From NCBI RefSeq assembly GCF_014640295.1, contig NZ_BMGR01000002.1, positions 1 through 64,000 on the forward strand: DNA of 64,000 nucleotides, written 5' to 3'. Below the pieces are notes generated by a model that was given only the letters and a program-made list of their open reading frames with translations, ran no database searches and had not been told where the DNA came from. A program made the translations under genes and the position numbers. The DNA comes from Paenibacillus abyssi. GTDB lineage: Bacteria > Bacillota > Bacilli > Paenibacillales > Paenibacillaceae. Below, piece by piece: positions 12,736 through 23,516 of this stretch (the stretch's first letter is position 1; every line of letters starts with the position of its first letter).

Positions 12736-15621
12736 CTATTGCGCGGAAGCCGCCGCTACGCCATCCTGTAATTTACGCTGCTCTTCAGTTCGCTCACGGT
12801 CGCGTTCCAGAATCGGTTTCAAGTAACGCCCGGTATAGGAGCCTTTTACTTTTACCACTTCTTCAGGTGTCCCCGTCGCCACGATCGTTCCGCCGCCGGT
12901 ACCGCCCTCCGGACCAAGATCAATGAGATAGTCCGCCGTCTTGATGACGTCGAGATTATGCTCGATGACAAGCACGGATTCACCCGAATCAACGAGTCGA
13001 TGCAGGACGACAAGCAGGCGGTCGATATCATCGACATGCAGTCCTGTCGTCGGCTCATCGAGAATGTACAGTGTCTTGCCGGTGCTGCGGCGGTATAACT
13101 CTGCCGCCAGCTTCACACGCTGCGCTTCCCCGCCGGATAATGTTGTTGCCGGTTGGCCCAAACGCATGTAGCCTAGTCCAACGTCAAACAACGTCTGCAT
13201 CTTGCGATGGATACGCGGAATGTTTTTGAAAAACTCGACGGCATCCTCGATCGTCATTTCCAGCACGTCGGAAATGCTTTTACCGCGGTATTTTACTTCA
13301 AGTGTTTCACGGTTGTATCGTTTACCTTTGCAAATCTCACACGGCACATAAACATCCGGCAGGAAATGCATCTCGATCTTGATGATGCCGTCGCCGCGGC
13401 ACGCTTCACATCGGCCGCCCTTCACATTAAAGCTGAAGCGTCCTTTCTTATAACCCCGCACCTTCGATTCATTGGTGGTGGCGAACACGTCACGGATATC
13501 GTCAAATACGCCCGTGTAGGTCGCTGGATTGGAGCGCGGCGTCCGTCCGATCGGCGACTGGTCGATGTCGATGACTTTCTCCAAATGCTCGAGCCCGCGA
13601 AGCTCTTTGTACGCTCCCGGACGCATCTTCGCTTTGTTCAAATCACGCGCCAATGTCTTATACAAGATCTCATTGACCAGCGTTGATTTGCCTGAGCCGG
13701 ATACACCGGTAACAGCCGTGAATACGCCGATCGGAATCTTTGCATTCAGATTGCGCAGATTGTTCTCCTTGGCCCCGCGAACTTCCAGCCATTTGTCGCT
13801 CGTCGCCCGGCGCGCAAGCGGAACGGGAATGAACTTGCGTCCGCTCAAATATTGCCCGGTGAGCGATTTCTCATCCTGCATGATCTCCTGAGGTGTGCCT
13901 TCCGCCACAACGACTCCGCCATGGATACCGGCTCCGGGACCGATATCGATAATATAGTCGGCAGCCAGCATGGTGTCCTCGTCATGCTCAACCACGATAA
14001 GCGTATTGCCCAGGTCCCGCATATGCTCCAGCGTCTTAATCAGGCGGTCGTTATCGCGTTGATGCAGGCCAATACTCGGCTCGTCCAAAATATACAACAC
14101 ACCCATCAAGCTCGAGCCGATCTGCGTAGCAAGACGAATCCGCTGCGCTTCGCCGCCGGAGAGCGTGCCCGCCGCACGGCTGAGCGTCAAATATTCCAGG
14201 CCTACATTGACCAAAAAGCCGAGCCGACCGTTGATTTCCTTCAGGATCAAATGCGCAATCGTCCGATCTTTATCATTTAATTCCAGCCCATCAAAGAAGC
14301 GCTGCGCATCGCCAATCGATAGTGATGTAACATGGGCGATATTTTCCTTCCCTACCGTTACAGCAAGACTTTCCTTGCGCAGGCGGTGCCCTTTACAGCT
14401 GCTGCATGGCTTCGCGCTCATATAAGCTTCAATGTACTCGCGAATCCCATCCGACCCTGTATCGCGGTAGCGCCGCTCGAGATTATGGACAATCCCTTCA
14501 AACGGTACGAGCGCTTCCTTGGAATGGCCAAAGTCATTCTCGTAGCGGAATCGGACACGTTCACCGCCGGTTCCGTACATCAACTTCTTCATCTGATCCG
14601 CCGACAACTCGCTTACCGGCTTATCCTTCGGGATTCCGTAATGCTTGCACACAGCATCCAGAAATTGCGGATAATAGTTCGATGTGCTGCCCGCCCATGC
14701 TTCAAAAGCACCTTCTTCGATCGACTTCGAAACATCCGGAACGAGCAAGTCCGGATCCACAATCATCTTGGCTCCGAGTCCGTCACATTCAGGACATGCT
14801 CCGAAGGGGCTGTTGAAGGAAAACATCCGCGGCGCCAGCTCATCGATGCTGAATCCGCAGATCGGGCAAGCCAGGTTCGAGCTGAACAGCAGCTCTTCCT
14901 TATCGATCACATCAACGATGACTTGACCGTCGGATAACTTCAATGCCGTCTCTAATGAATCGGCAAGCCTTGATTGGACATCATCTTTGACCACAATCCG
15001 GTCGACGACGACTTCAATCGTATGCTTCTTGTTTTTTTCCAGCTCGATTTTCTCGCTTAGATCGCGTATTTCCCCATTGATCCGCACACGGACAAAACCC
15101 TGCTTTTGAATATCCGCAAGCAGCTTTGTATGCTCCCCTTTTCTTCCGGAGATCAGCGGAGCAAGAATCTGCAGCCTTGTGCGTTCGGGATATTCCATGA
15201 TCCGGTCGACCATCTGTTCCACGGTCTGCGATGTGATCTGGATGCCGTGCTCCGGACAATGCGGCTTGCCGATTCTGGAGAACAAGAGCCGCAAGTAATC
15301 ATATATTTCAGTTACCGTACCTACGGTAGACCTCGGATTGCGGCTGGTCGTCTTTTGGTCAATCGAAATGGCCGGCGACAGCCCATCGATGGAGTCGACG
15401 TCCGGTTTTTCCATTTGCCCTAAGAACTGCCTTGCATAAGCAGACAACGACTCCACGTATCGGCGCTGCCCTTCCGCATAGATCGTATCGAATGCCAGTG
15501 ATGATTTGCCTGAACCGCTCAGGCCCGTCAATACGACAAACTTGTCGCGGGGTATCGTTACATCGATATTTTTCAAATTATGGGCGCGTGCGCCCTTGAC
15601 TACGATCTGATCACTAGCCAA
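12736..15621 (-). CDS. uvrA: Excinuclease ABC subunit A (UvrA)
   Basis: 961-residue damage-recognition ATPase of nucleotide excision repair. Two ABC modules are visible: Walker [10 protein letters not shown] near residue 33 and GVSGSGKST in the second half, each with [18 protein letters not shown] signatures and Walker B ILDEP. Zinc-binding cysteine sets are CPICGF...CPECDG in the first half and CEACRGDG...CEICKGKRY in the second. The initiator is a TTG at 15619-15621, preceded at good distance by AAGGAGGG; no ATG is nearby in frame. The gene follows uvrB by 16 nt and shares its promoter and LexA-like box. Confidence 0.97.
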   Translation of the reverse strand: MASDQIVVKGARAHNLKNIDVTIPRDKFVVLTGLSGSGKSSLAFDTIYAEGQRRYVESLSAYARQFLGQMEKPDVDSIDGLSPAISIDQKTTSRNPRSTVGTVTEIYDYLRLLFSRIGKPHCPEHGIQITSQTVEQMVDRIMEYPERTRLQILAPLISGRKGEHTKLLADIQKQGFVRVRINGEIRDLSEKIELEKNKKHTIEVVVDRIVVKDDVQSRLADSLETALKLSDGQVIVDVIDKEELLFSSNLACPICGFSIDELAPRMFSFNSPFGACPECDGLGAKMIVDPDLLVPDVSKSIEEGAFEAWAGSTSNYYPQFLDAVCKHYGIPKDKPVSELSADQMKKLMYGTGGERVRFRYENDFGHSKEALVPFEGIVHNLERRYRDTGSDGIREYIEAYMSAKPCSSCKGHRLRKESLAVTVGKENIAHVTSLSIGDAQRFFDGLELNDKDRTIAHLILKEINGRLGFLVNVGLEYLTLSRAAGTLSGGEAQRIRLATQIGSSLMGVLYILDEPSIGLHQRDNDRLIKTLEHMRDLGNTLIVVEHDEDTMLAADYIIDIGPGAGIHGGVVVAEGTPQEIMQDEKSLTGQYLSGRKFIPVPLARRATSDKWLEVRGAKENNLRNLNAKIPIGVFTAVTGVSGSGKSTLVNEILYKTLARDLNKAKMRPGAYKELRGLEHLEKVIDIDQSPIGRTPRSNPATYTGVFDDIRDVFATTNESKVRGYKKGRFSFNVKGGRCEACRGDGIIKIEMHFLPDVYVPCEICKGKRYNRETLEVKYRGKSISDVLEMTIEDAVEFFKNIPRIHRKMQTLFDVGLGYMRLGQPATTLSGGEAQRVKLAAELYRRSTGKTLYILDEPTTGLHVDDIDRLLVVLHRLVDSGESVLVIEHNLDVIKTADYLIDLGPEGGTGGGTIVATGTPEEVVKVKGSYTGRYLKPILERDRERTEEQRKLQDGVAAASAQ

Positions 15622-15637
15622 GTTTCTTTCCCTCCTT

Positions 15638-17635
15638 CTACCCTTCCGCTTTCAATTCTAATAATGCATCACGAAGCTCTGCGGCCCGTTCGAATTGCAA
15701 GTTTTTGGCCGCCTCTTTCATCTCCGCTTCCAGCCGCTGAATGAGCGATTGGCGGTCCTTCTTCGACATTTTGCTTAGCTCGCCGCTCGTCAAATATTCG
15801 GCCTTCTGCTCGGCTACTTTGGTCGCTTCGATAACATCGTGGATTCTCTTCCGGATCGTTTGCGGCGTTATGCCGTGCTTCTCATTATAAGCAAGCTGAA
15901 TCGTCCGGCGTCTCTCTGTCTCCTGCATGGCCTTAGCCATGGAGTCGGTCACCTTGTCTCCATACATAATAACCCGGCCTTCGCTGTTGCGCGCGGCGCG
16001 GCCGATCGTCTGAATAAGCGAGCGTTCCGAACGCAAAAACCCTTCCTTATCCGCATCCAGGATGGCAACGAGCGATACCTCCGGCAGGTCGAGCCCTTCC
16101 CTTAACAGGTTAATGCCGATAAGAACATGGAAAGTGCCAAGACGCAGATCGCGCAGAATCGCCATCCGCTCCAGGGTCTTGATATCGGAATGCAGGTAAC
16201 GGACCTTGATGCCCACTTCCTTCAAATAATCCGTTAAATCCTCCGCCATCTTCTTCGTTAATGTCGTAACCAGCACCCGTTCATCCTTAGCCATGCGGTC
16301 CCGGATTTCGCCAAGCAGGTCATCGATCTGCCCTTTCGTCGGCCTCAGCTCAATGATCGGATCGATCAGTCCGGTCGGACGGATGATTTGCTCGACCATC
16401 TCCGGAGAATGCTCTATCTCATAAGGGCCCGGTGTCGCCGAGACAAAGATGATCTGCTTGACCTTGTCTTCGAACTCTTCAAATCGAAGCGGCCGGTTAT
16501 CCATCGCCGACGGCAGACGAAAGCCATGGTTGACAAGCACTTCCTTACGCGCACGGTCACCGTTGTACATGGCGCGGATTTGCGGCAGCGTCACATGCGA
16601 CTCATCAATGACGATCAGCATATCGTCAGGGAAAAAATCCATCAGCGTGTAGGGCGTAGAGCCCCGTTCACGGAAGGTTAAAGGCCCCGAATAGTTCTCG
16701 ATCCCCGAGCAGAAGCCCATCTCCTGCATCATCTCGATATCATATCTCGTCCGCTGCTCCAGGCGCTGCGCCTCAAGCAGCTTGCCTTGCTCCCGCAGTT
16801 CCGCCAGCCGTTCCTCCAGCTCACGCTCGATATTAACCAGCGCCGCCTTCATCGTATCCTCATGGGTTACGAAGTGAGAGGCGGGGAAGATGGCGACATG
16901 ATCACGCTCGCCCACAATCTCGCCGGTCAATACATCGATCTCCGTGATCCGCTCTATCTCATCGCCGAACAGCTCAACCCGGATCGCCCGCTCGTTATTC
17001 GCTACGGGAAAAATCTCGATCACATCGCCGCGTACGCGAAATGTCCCGCGCACGAAATTGATGTCGTTGCGCTGGTATTGAATATCCACCAGCTTGTGCA
17101 GGATCGCATTTCTCGGCTTCTCCATCCCTACGCGCAGCGATAACACAAGGCTCTTATATTCCATAGGCGAGCCGAGGCCATAAATACACGAGACGCTCGC
17201 CACGATAATAACGTCTCTGCGTTCGAACAGTGCGCTTGTAGCGGAGTGGCGCAGCTTGTCAATCTCATCATTAATACTGGAATCCTTCTCAATGTACGTA
17301 TCCGACGAAGGAATATAAGCCTCCGGTTGATAGTAATCGTAGTAACTGACGAAATACTCGACGGCATTGTTCGGAAAGAACTCTTTAAACTCACTGCACA
17401 GCTGCGCAGCCAATGTTTTGTTATGCGCGATGACGAGGGTAGGCCGATTCAATTGCGCGATGGTATTGGCGATCGTGTAGGTTTTCCCCGTTCCGGTTGC
17501 GCCTAGTAAGGTTTGATGCTTTTTGCCCAGCTTAATCCCTTCCACTAACTCTTTGATCGCTGCGGGTTGGTCGCCCTGCGGCGAGTATTCAGAAAGCAGC
17601 TCGAACGATTTTGACATCACTTCCAATTCGCTCAT
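15638..17635 (-). CDS. uvrB: Excinuclease ABC subunit B (UvrB)
   Basis: 665-residue helicase-like subunit that verifies damage and loads UvrC. Walker [10 protein letters not shown] lies at about residues 45-53, the DNA-wedging beta-hairpin region [12 protein letters not shown] near 100, helicase motifs ([23 protein letters not shown]) follow, and a C-terminal UVR motif ([14 protein letters not shown]) ends the protein for UvrA/UvrC contact. Start at 17635 has GAGGAGAAGGG upstream. First gene of uvrB-uvrA, with a roughly 110-nt leader from the promoter at 17750-17778. Confidence 0.97.
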   Translation of the reverse strand: MSELEVMSKSFELLSEYSPQGDQPAAIKELVEGIKLGKKHQTLLGATGTGKTYTIANTIAQLNRPTLVIAHNKTLAAQLCSEFKEFFPNNAVEYFVSYYDYYQPEAYIPSSDTYIEKDSSINDEIDKLRHSATSALFERRDVIIVASVSCIYGLGSPMEYKSLVLSLRVGMEKPRNAILHKLVDIQYQRNDINFVRGTFRVRGDVIEIFPVANNERAIRVELFGDEIERITEIDVLTGEIVGERDHVAIFPASHFVTHEDTMKAALVNIERELEERLAELREQGKLLEAQRLEQRTRYDIEMMQEMGFCSGIENYSGPLTFRERGSTPYTLMDFFPDDMLIVIDESHVTLPQIRAMYNGDRARKEVLVNHGFRLPSAMDNRPLRFEEFEDKVKQIIFVSATPGPYEIEHSPEMVEQIIRPTGLIDPIIELRPTKGQIDDLLGEIRDRMAKDERVLVTTLTKKMAEDLTDYLKEVGIKVRYLHSDIKTLERMAILRDLRLGTFHVLIGINLLREGLDLPEVSLVAILDADKEGFLRSERSLIQTIGRAARNSEGRVIMYGDKVTDSMAKAMQETERRRTIQLAYNEKHGITPQTIRKRIHDVIEATKVAEQKAEYLTSGELSKMSKKDRQSLIQRLEAEMKEAAKNLQFERAAELRDALLELKAEG

Positions 17636-17731
17636 GCCCTTCTCCTCTCGTATCCCTTTTAATCTATGAAAAAGTATTATTAATAATCATACCCAAATTA
17701 TCCAGTAAAGTAGACAATGAACATCTAATAA

Positions 17732-17778
17732 GAATATGTGTTCCCATCCATTATAATGGTTTCAATGCCCTGTTGCAA
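17732..17778 (-). promoter_or_regulatory. uvrBA promoter with LexA (DinR)-like box
   Basis: Minus strand: TTGCAA (17773-17778), 17-nt spacer, TATAAT (17750-17755). Just downstream lies GAACACATATTC (17732-17743), one mismatch from the Gram-positive SOS box GAACNNNNGTTC. Its position at the start site fits repression by LexA, as known for uvrBA in Bacillus. Confidence 0.7.
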
Positions 17779-17834
17779 TCGGAGGATGTTCCCTATTTTC
17801 CGGTACAAGCGAAACGTATCATTTCTTAAAATTA

Positions 17835-17874
17835 CAAAAAAAACTGCTCCACCCCAGAGGGGAAGAGCAGTTTT
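17835..17874 (-). terminator. Terminator of the first cold-shock gene
   Basis: AAAACTGCTC (17840-17849) pairs with GAGCAGTTTT (17865-17874), extended by CCCC/GGGG inside. On the minus strand the stem runs into eight T. It lies 13 nt after the csp stop. Confidence 0.88.
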
Positions 17875-17887
17875 ATCTGTAAGTGGA

Positions 17888-18088
17888 TTACAGTTTTACT
17901 ACGTTTTCAGCTTGTGGTCCGCGGTTGCCTTGAACAACGTTGAACTCAACGCGTTGACCTTCGTCAAGGGTTTTGAAGCCGTCGCCAGTGATTGCGGAGA
18001 AGTGAACGAATACGTCGCTTCCGCCTTCAACTTCGATGAAACCGAAGCCTTTTTCTGCGTTGAACCATTTTACTGTACCTTGTTGCAT
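17888..18088 (-). CDS. Cold-shock protein, CspA/CspB family (first copy)
   Basis: 66-residue single cold-shock domain that binds single-stranded RNA/DNA. RNP1 (KGFGFIE) and RNP2 (VFVHFSAI) are intact and the C-terminus ([11 protein letters not shown]) is typical. The start at 18088 (MQQGTVKWF) is 8 nt after GGAGGT; the longer frame to 18166 reads through untranslated leader. It has its own promoter, a leader of about 130 nt with a hairpin, and its own terminator. A second copy is at 51875-52072. Confidence 0.95.
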   Translation of the reverse strand: MQQGTVKWFNAEKGFGFIEVEGGSDVFVHFSAITGDGFKTLDEGQRVEFNVVQGNRGPQAENVVKL

Positions 18089-18147
18089 AGTTATTACCTC
18101 CAAAAGTGTTTTTAACATGTTCATTTTGCCGATAAACAAAAATTCAC

Positions 18148-18192
18148 ATATTGAAAAAGGTTTCATTGTAAATGTTAGCCCTTTTCAATATG
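18148..18192 (-). promoter_or_regulatory. Hairpin in the long csp leader
   Basis: CATATTGAAAA (18148-18158) is perfectly complementary to TTTTCAATATG (18182-18192), 11 bp with a 23-nt loop, lying 60-104 nt ahead of the csp start codon inside the predicted transcript. AT-rich structured leaders of csp mRNAs are known temperature-responsive elements; that role here is inference. Confidence 0.5.
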
Positions 18193-18224
18193 CGAATCGG
18201 TAACACCTTTTATCAACTGTTATG

Positions 18225-18253
18225 ATCATATCACAGACTCATACGGAATGCAA
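18225..18253 (-). promoter_or_regulatory. csp promoter with extended -10
   Basis: Minus strand: TTGCAT (18248-18253), 17-nt spacer ending in TGA, TATGAT (18225-18230). The TGN before the -10 makes it an extended -10 promoter. Predicted start near 18218 gives a leader of about 130 nt. Confidence 0.75.
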
Positions 18254-18307
18254 ACGAATTAATTCACCATACCGACAAATATTCAAGTAAAAAGATATCC
18301 GCTTTCA

Positions 18308-20137
18308 TTACCGCTCTCCCGCTGCCGTTCCCTGAAACGCATGGCGGTACAGCTCGGCGTAATATCCCCCTAATTGAAGGAGCGTCTCATGTGTACCTTC
18401 TTCTTCAATCATGCCGCTGCGCATGACAATGATCCTGTCGGCATGCTTAACCGTGGAGAGCCGGTGTGCGATGACCAGCGTGGTCCTGCCTTCGGAAACG
18501 ATGTTCAGCGCCTGCTGGATCAATCGTTCGGTATGCGAGTCCAAGTGAGCGGTTGCTTCGTCCAGGATTAGAATTTTGGGCTGGGACACCAATATCCGGG
18601 CAAAGGAGATCAGCTGCCGCTCGCCTGCCGACAGGCCGCTGCCCCGCTCGGACAGCCGCGTATCGTATCCCTTCTTCAATCTGGCGATCATCGGATCTGC
18701 GCCAACCGTTCTGCATGCCTCGATGACCGCTTCCCGCGAGATGCGTTCATCGAACAACCGCACATTGTCCACAATCGATCCCGAATAGAGATACGGATCC
18801 TGCTGCACCAGCCCGACAATGCGATGGAGGGAATCCAGCGGCAGCCTGCGGATATCGACGCCGTCAATCTCCACGCTGCCCCGCTTTACATCGTAAAAAC
18901 GGGCCAGCAGATTCACAAGGGAGCTTTTGCCTGCGCCGGTTGTGCCGACGATGCCTACAAACTCACCCGGCTGGATGTGCAGCTCCAGATCATGCAGGAC
19001 GTCCTTGTCATCCGCATACGAAAAGCGGATATGATTAAAATCGACTTTGCCCTTCACGGTGGACAAGCCTATAGGGCGGGCTGCTTCCGGTGCGGGATCG
19101 CGGACCTCCGGTTGAACGGAAAATATACGCCACAAGCGGTCGACCGAAACAAGCGTGGATTGCAGCGTATTCCACTGCTGGGTGATTTGGTTGATCGGCT
19201 GGAAGAACTGCCGGATATAACTGATGAAGGCATACAGCACCCCGAACTCCAGCTGCTGGTTAAATACAGCGATGCCGCCAATCCACACGACAAAAGCGAC
19301 CGACACATTTCCTAAGATATCAAATGAGCGGTTAAAGATAACGGTTGCCCGCACCTCGCGCAGGCTTTCCTTTAAATATTTCTCATTGCGCTCGGAAAAG
19401 CGCGATACCTGCTCCTTCTCCTGATGAAAATTTTGAATCAGGCTCATCCCCGCCAAATTTTCTGCCAGAAAGGCGATTAACCGCGACAGCTGCGTGCGCG
19501 CGCGTTGGTATGAATTGCGCAGGAGCGCGCGGAAGGCGACAGCAATGACCGCAATAAGCGGGAGCAGAATCAAACAATACAGCGCAAGCTGTACATCAAG
19601 AAAAAACATAAACCCGATAATCATCAGCAGCGACATGCCGTCCCGGATAATGCTTAACAGCACCTGCGTAAAAAACTGGTTGATCGTCTCCGTATCGCTT
19701 GATTCATTGGTCACGAGGCTGCCGATCGCGTGGCGGTCGAAGAAGGACATCGACTGCCCTGAAATGTGCTTGAACAAATCCTTGCGAAGCGCCGCGACGA
19801 TGCTCTGCCCTGCCTTTTGAAGCAGGTTCGCCTGCCAAAACGTAAACAGCATGCTGAGAACGGCCAACAGAAAATAGATCACGCCAAGCATAATCAATCT
19901 GCCTGCGCCATGGTCGCCGAACAGCACACGGTCGTCTATCGCCACCTTGACCAGATAGGGCTGAAGCAGGTCAGCCGATATTGCAAATACGGCACAAAAG
20001 AAGACAGCTACAAATATCATCCGGTGCGGCTTGGCGTAGGCAAGCATCGCCAGAAAAGCTTTGCGCCTATTTTCCTTGCTCACTGTGTAATTCGGATTAA
20101 TATCCTCTTCCGATCGTATATCGCCTTCCTTAGCCAT
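18308..20137 (-). CDS. ABC exporter half-transporter, consensus ATPase partner (first pair)
   Basis: 609 residues from the ATG at 20137, which has AGAAGGGG upstream and overlaps the stop of the preceding gene by 8 nt (ATGGCTAA), so translation is coupled. An N-terminal six-helix membrane domain (about residues 35-320) is followed by an ATPase domain with Walker A GTTGAGKSS, signature LSAGERQL and Walker B ILILDEATAHLD. The catalytic glutamate after Walker B is present, unlike in its partner. The two together should form a heterodimeric multidrug- or lipid-type exporter of the YheH/YfiC class; substrate unknown. Confidence 0.9.
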   Translation of the reverse strand: MAKEGDIRSEEDINPNYTVSKENRRKAFLAMLAYAKPHRMIFVAVFFCAVFAISADLLQPYLVKVAIDDRVLFGDHGAGRLIMLGVIYFLLAVLSMLFTFWQANLLQKAGQSIVAALRKDLFKHISGQSMSFFDRHAIGSLVTNESSDTETINQFFTQVLLSIIRDGMSLLMIIGFMFFLDVQLALYCLILLPLIAVIAVAFRALLRNSYQRARTQLSRLIAFLAENLAGMSLIQNFHQEKEQVSRFSERNEKYLKESLREVRATVIFNRSFDILGNVSVAFVVWIGGIAVFNQQLEFGVLYAFISYIRQFFQPINQITQQWNTLQSTLVSVDRLWRIFSVQPEVRDPAPEAARPIGLSTVKGKVDFNHIRFSYADDKDVLHDLELHIQPGEFVGIVGTTGAGKSSLVNLLARFYDVKRGSVEIDGVDIRRLPLDSLHRIVGLVQQDPYLYSGSIVDNVRLFDERISREAVIEACRTVGADPMIARLKKGYDTRLSERGSGLSAGERQLISFARILVSQPKILILDEATAHLDSHTERLIQQALNIVSEGRTTLVIAHRLSTVKHADRIIVMRSGMIEEEGTHETLLQLGGYYAELYRHAFQGTAAGER

Positions 20138-21884
20138 GGGACACCCCTTCTTCCTGGATCTCATGCAGCGAAGCGTAATACCCCCGTTTGCTCAGCAGCT
20201 CCTGATGCGTGCCCCGCTCGATAATGCGGCCTTCCTCCAACACGATGATTTCGTCGGCGTGTTTGACTGCGCTGATCCGGTGCGCGATCAACAGCGTCGT
20301 CTTGCCTTTGCGGACCTCCCGCAGGTTCTGCAAAATACTCGCTTCCGTTAAAGCGTCTACAGCACTTACGCTGTCATCGAGAATAAGAATCGGCGCGTCC
20401 TTGATGAGCCCTCTGGCAAGGCTGGTCCGTTGGCGCTGTCCCCCGGAGAGCGTCAACCCCCGCTCCCCCAGCTTGGTCTCAAAGCGGTCGGTGAAGCCAG
20501 CGACGTTATCATACACCTCCGCAAGCTTTGCCGCCCGCTCTACACTCGCATTGCCAGCTTGCCGGTTATAAAAGGCGATATTATCGCGGATCGTGGTGCT
20601 GAACAGGAAACCGTCCTGCGGCACGTATGCGATCTGGGTACGCAGGCTCTCCAGCGTCAAATCCCTAATGTCCTGGCCCCCGATGAAAACCGTGCCCCTG
20701 GGCGGATCATAAGTGCGCAGCAGCAGCTTAACGAGGGTTGTCTTGCCGCTCCCGGTCTTGCCCACGATGCCGAGCGTCTTCCCTTGCGGCACATGAATGT
20801 TTAGCTGCTCCAAGGACAAGCGATCGGTTTCGGGGTAAGCAAATGACAAGCCCCGGATGGTGATATCCCCTGCCCCCTGCACCAGCGGCACGGCCTGCTC
20901 CGCTTCCTGAATATCCTGTTTTTCCGCAAGCAGCCGGTTAAGACGGTCAAGAGACGCCCGCGAGCGCTGCACGGTATTAATCACGTTGCCGATCGACTGC
21001 AGCGGATTCATGATCATTCTTAAATAAAGCGTCAATGCTACAAAATTGCCAATCGAGAGAGCTCCCTCAATCGTAAGATATCCGCCATACGTAATCGCAA
21101 CGACAAGCGACAAAGCGCCCGCGAACGGAATCATCGCTTGAAACATCGCTGTCATGCGGACAAGCAGCAGTTGATTGTCTTTGATCCGGTCGACTGTCTG
21201 CCCGAACCGCTTCTGTGCAATGTCTTCAATGCCGAACGTTTTCGTTACGCGAATGCCGCCAAACTGCTCCTCCGCCGATTCGGTCATTTCTGCGAGCGCT
21301 TCCTGAACCTTCTTTGATCGTTCACGTATACGCGGACCAAAGTAAACCACAAGAATCGGAATAGACAGCAGAGGCAGTATGCAGGACAGAATCAACAGCT
21401 TGGGTATATCGCTCAGGATCATCATCGTAATGACGGATATGAGCAGGACAGACGCATTCGTCAATTGGTTAACTCCATTAGCAATCGATTCCCGCACTGC
21501 CGTCACATCGTTCATGACATAGCTAAGCAGCTTGCCAATGCCGTTTTTTGAATAATACTGCTCACTCAGACGCGTAAAGTGTTGGAAAAGGCGCTGCCGC
21601 GAATTGTATTCAAACCTTCTCCCCATCCGGTGGTTCACATACTGTCCGAAGCCGAACAGCACGCCATAACCGATGCCGATCGCCAGCAAAGTCAGACTGT
21701 AGAGAACAATCGCCTGCCGCGTCAGTCCATTCCGGTTCAGCTCATCGGCGAATTGCCCCAGTATTCTAGGGAAAAACGCATAGATGATATTGGCCGAAGC
21801 CAGCAATACAAAAGCAAATACATAGATCCAGCCGTACCGTTTAAAATGATCGGTTAACAATTTTTTCCCGCTCATGAGCTTCAC
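20130..21884 (-). CDS. ABC exporter half-transporter, degenerate ATPase partner (first pair)
   Basis: 584 residues if the GTG at 21884 is used (AGGG nearby); an ATG three codons on is equally possible. The membrane domain (helices from YGWIYVFAFVLLASANIIYAF onward, first 20 residues of that segment hydrophobic) precedes an ATPase domain with Walker A GKTGSGKTT, signature LSGGQRQRT and Walker B ILILDDSVSAVD. The catalytic glutamate is replaced by aspartate, the usual sign of the degenerate site in heterodimeric exporters. Partner gene overlaps downstream. Divergent from the phosphoesterase at 22073. Confidence 0.9.
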   Translation of the reverse strand: MKLMSGKKLLTDHFKRYGWIYVFAFVLLASANIIYAFFPRILGQFADELNRNGLTRQAIVLYSLTLLAIGIGYGVLFGFGQYVNHRMGRRFEYNSRQRLFQHFTRLSEQYYSKNGIGKLLSYVMNDVTAVRESIANGVNQLTNASVLLISVITMMILSDIPKLLILSCILPLLSIPILVVYFGPRIRERSKKVQEALAEMTESAEEQFGGIRVTKTFGIEDIAQKRFGQTVDRIKDNQLLLVRMTAMFQAMIPFAGALSLVVAITYGGYLTIEGALSIGNFVALTLYLRMIMNPLQSIGNVINTVQRSRASLDRLNRLLAEKQDIQEAEQAVPLVQGAGDITIRGLSFAYPETDRLSLEQLNIHVPQGKTLGIVGKTGSGKTTLVKLLLRTYDPPRGTVFIGGQDIRDLTLESLRTQIAYVPQDGFLFSTTIRDNIAFYNRQAGNASVERAAKLAEVYDNVAGFTDRFETKLGERGLTLSGGQRQRTSLARGLIKDAPILILDDSVSAVDALTEASILQNLREVRKGKTTLLIAHRISAVKHADEIIVLEEGRIIERGTHQELLSKRGYYASLHEIQEEGVSHG

Positions 21885-22072
21885 ATCCCTGCCTTATTCA
21901 TACAAACACGGAAGAAACATTGCTAAGTTACATGTTAATCCAGTATGACTGAATATTCAATAATATTAAACGATCTTTTCTCATCCGTGATTTATATGGA
22001 TAATTTTGCGACGAAACGCATGGCTCATCCGTAATGCTTCTCTAGAAGTCTATCATCTAAGGAGTGTACTGT

Positions 22073-23230
22073 ATGCGCCGTCGTTTCATCGCTGTTATTA
22101 CAACGATTCTTATCGTATATCTGGGCATCAATTATTACATTGGCTGGCATGGCCTTGTGTTTCTCCAGCATACCTTCGGCATGACCAATCCTTGGCCCTA
22201 TTGGATCGTGTTCTGGATCGTAAGTTTGGGATATCTTCTTGCCAGATTGGCGGAGCGTTTTGTCCCTTATTTTGTTTTCTATTTGTTGAAGGCTGCCGGC
22301 TCTTATTGGTTCGCTATTTTAATGTATGCCGTATTGCTGCTGCCTATGGCTGATGTCGCCGCCCTCTTGTTAAATATCAATAATGTGCCTGCGGACGAAT
22401 ACGTGCCGGGTATCGGCTATATTATCCTGGGCATCCTGGCGCTCCTGCTGGCCGTCGGCTCTTGGAATGCATGGCGTCCGATTGTGCGCACCTATGAGAT
22501 CAAGATCGATAAACCGGCCGGACAATTGAAAACCATGCGGATCGCCGTCGCTTCCGACCTTCACCTGGGAACGATCGTGCGCAATAAGCATCTTCAGGGA
22601 TTTGTAGAACGGATCAATGCGCTGAACCCTGATCTGATCCTGCTGCCCGGGGACATTATCGATGACGATATTAAACCTTTCATTCAGCAAAATATGGCGG
22701 AGACCATGCGCGGATTAAAGGCCAAACATGGCGTATATGCCGTGCTCGGCAATCATGAATATATCGGCGGCCATGTGGATGAGTTTGTGGAACGGCTGCA
22801 GCAGGTCGGCATCCAGGTGCTGCTGGATCGCTCCGTGCAAGTAGCCGATTCACTGTATATCGTCGGCAGGAAGGACCGCAGCGCTGATTCAGCACGTTTT
22901 GGCAGCGCCGGCAGGCTAAAGCTCGGTGAGCTGCTCAGCGGCGTCGATCTCAGTCACCCGGTCATCCTAATGGATCATCAGCCGTATCATCTGGATCTGG
23001 CAGCCGCCGCAGGGGTGGATGTCATGCTGTCCGGGCATACGCACCGCGGGCAAATGACACCCAACCATTTTATTACACGACGCTTGTTTGAGCTCGATTG
23101 GGGGTACAAACGCAAAGATACAATGCATGCCATCGTATCCTCCGGCTTAGGCTTCTGGGGACCGCCAATCCGGCTCGGCAGCCGCTCGGAAATCATTGAA
23201 TTAATCATTACCTTTGATGACAAAGCCTAA
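22073..23230 (+). CDS. Membrane-anchored metallophosphoesterase
   Basis: 385 residues from the ATG at 22073, 8 nt after AAGGAG. The N-terminal third is membrane (about four hydrophobic segments up to residue 140, e.g. AAGSYWFAILMYAVLLLPM). The rest is a calcineurin-like phosphoesterase with its metal-binding motifs in order: DLHLG, GDIIDDD, GNHEY and SGHTHRGQ. The family (YkuE/YpbG-like) includes UDP-sugar and lipid phosphoesterases; which applies cannot be told. It is a single gene between the two exporter pairs. No T-tailed terminator follows; the 16-bp inverted repeat at 23363-23414 may end the transcript. Confidence 0.87.
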   Translation: MRRRFIAVITTILIVYLGINYYIGWHGLVFLQHTFGMTNPWPYWIVFWIVSLGYLLARLAERFVPYFVFYLLKAAGSYWFAILMYAVLLLPMADVAALLLNINNVPADEYVPGIGYIILGILALLLAVGSWNAWRPIVRTYEIKIDKPAGQLKTMRIAVASDLHLGTIVRNKHLQGFVERINALNPDLILLPGDIIDDDIKPFIQQNMAETMRGLKAKHGVYAVLGNHEYIGGHVDEFVERLQQVGIQVLLDRSVQVADSLYIVGRKDRSADSARFGSAGRLKLGELLSGVDLSHPVILMDHQPYHLDLAAAAGVDVMLSGHTHRGQMTPNHFITRRLFELDWGYKRKDTMHAIVSSGLGFWGPPIRLGSRSEIIELIITFDDKA

Positions 23231-23516
23231 GCTTGCCTATGTGACATAACCGCAAGATGGCGCTGTCCCATAACTCATCGATGACGATGGGATAGCCCCG
23301 TTCTCTTAAAAGCTTTGGTTGTACCGCATTCACTGCGCAGTCGAATGTTCTTCCGATCGCTGTTGTTCCCGGATTCCCTTAAATGAATAAGCCGAGGTGG
23401 GAATCCGGGAACAAAGGCGACCGCTGACGCTTCTCCAGAATCATTCGATCTGCTTCGTTTAAGCGTAACCTTATCGCGACGATCGAAGAGGTGGTCGGGT
23501 GGCTTTCGCTTGCCAA
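23231..23516. repeat. Intergenic element with a perfect 16-bp inverted repeat; candidate dispersed repeat
   Basis: This 286-bp gap carries TTGTTCCCGGATTCCC (23363-23378) and its perfect complement GGGAATCCGGGAACAA (23399-23414) around a 20-nt loop. A shorter pair, TCCCAT and ATGGGA, flanks 23265-23292. A minus-strand frame across it (23275-23520) encodes an arginine/serine-rich 81-residue product with no ribosome site that runs into yheH; I treat it as non-coding. The look (hairpins plus spurious basic ORF) fits the small repeated intergenic elements of Paenibacillus genomes, but copy number cannot be tested here. Confidence 0.45.
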
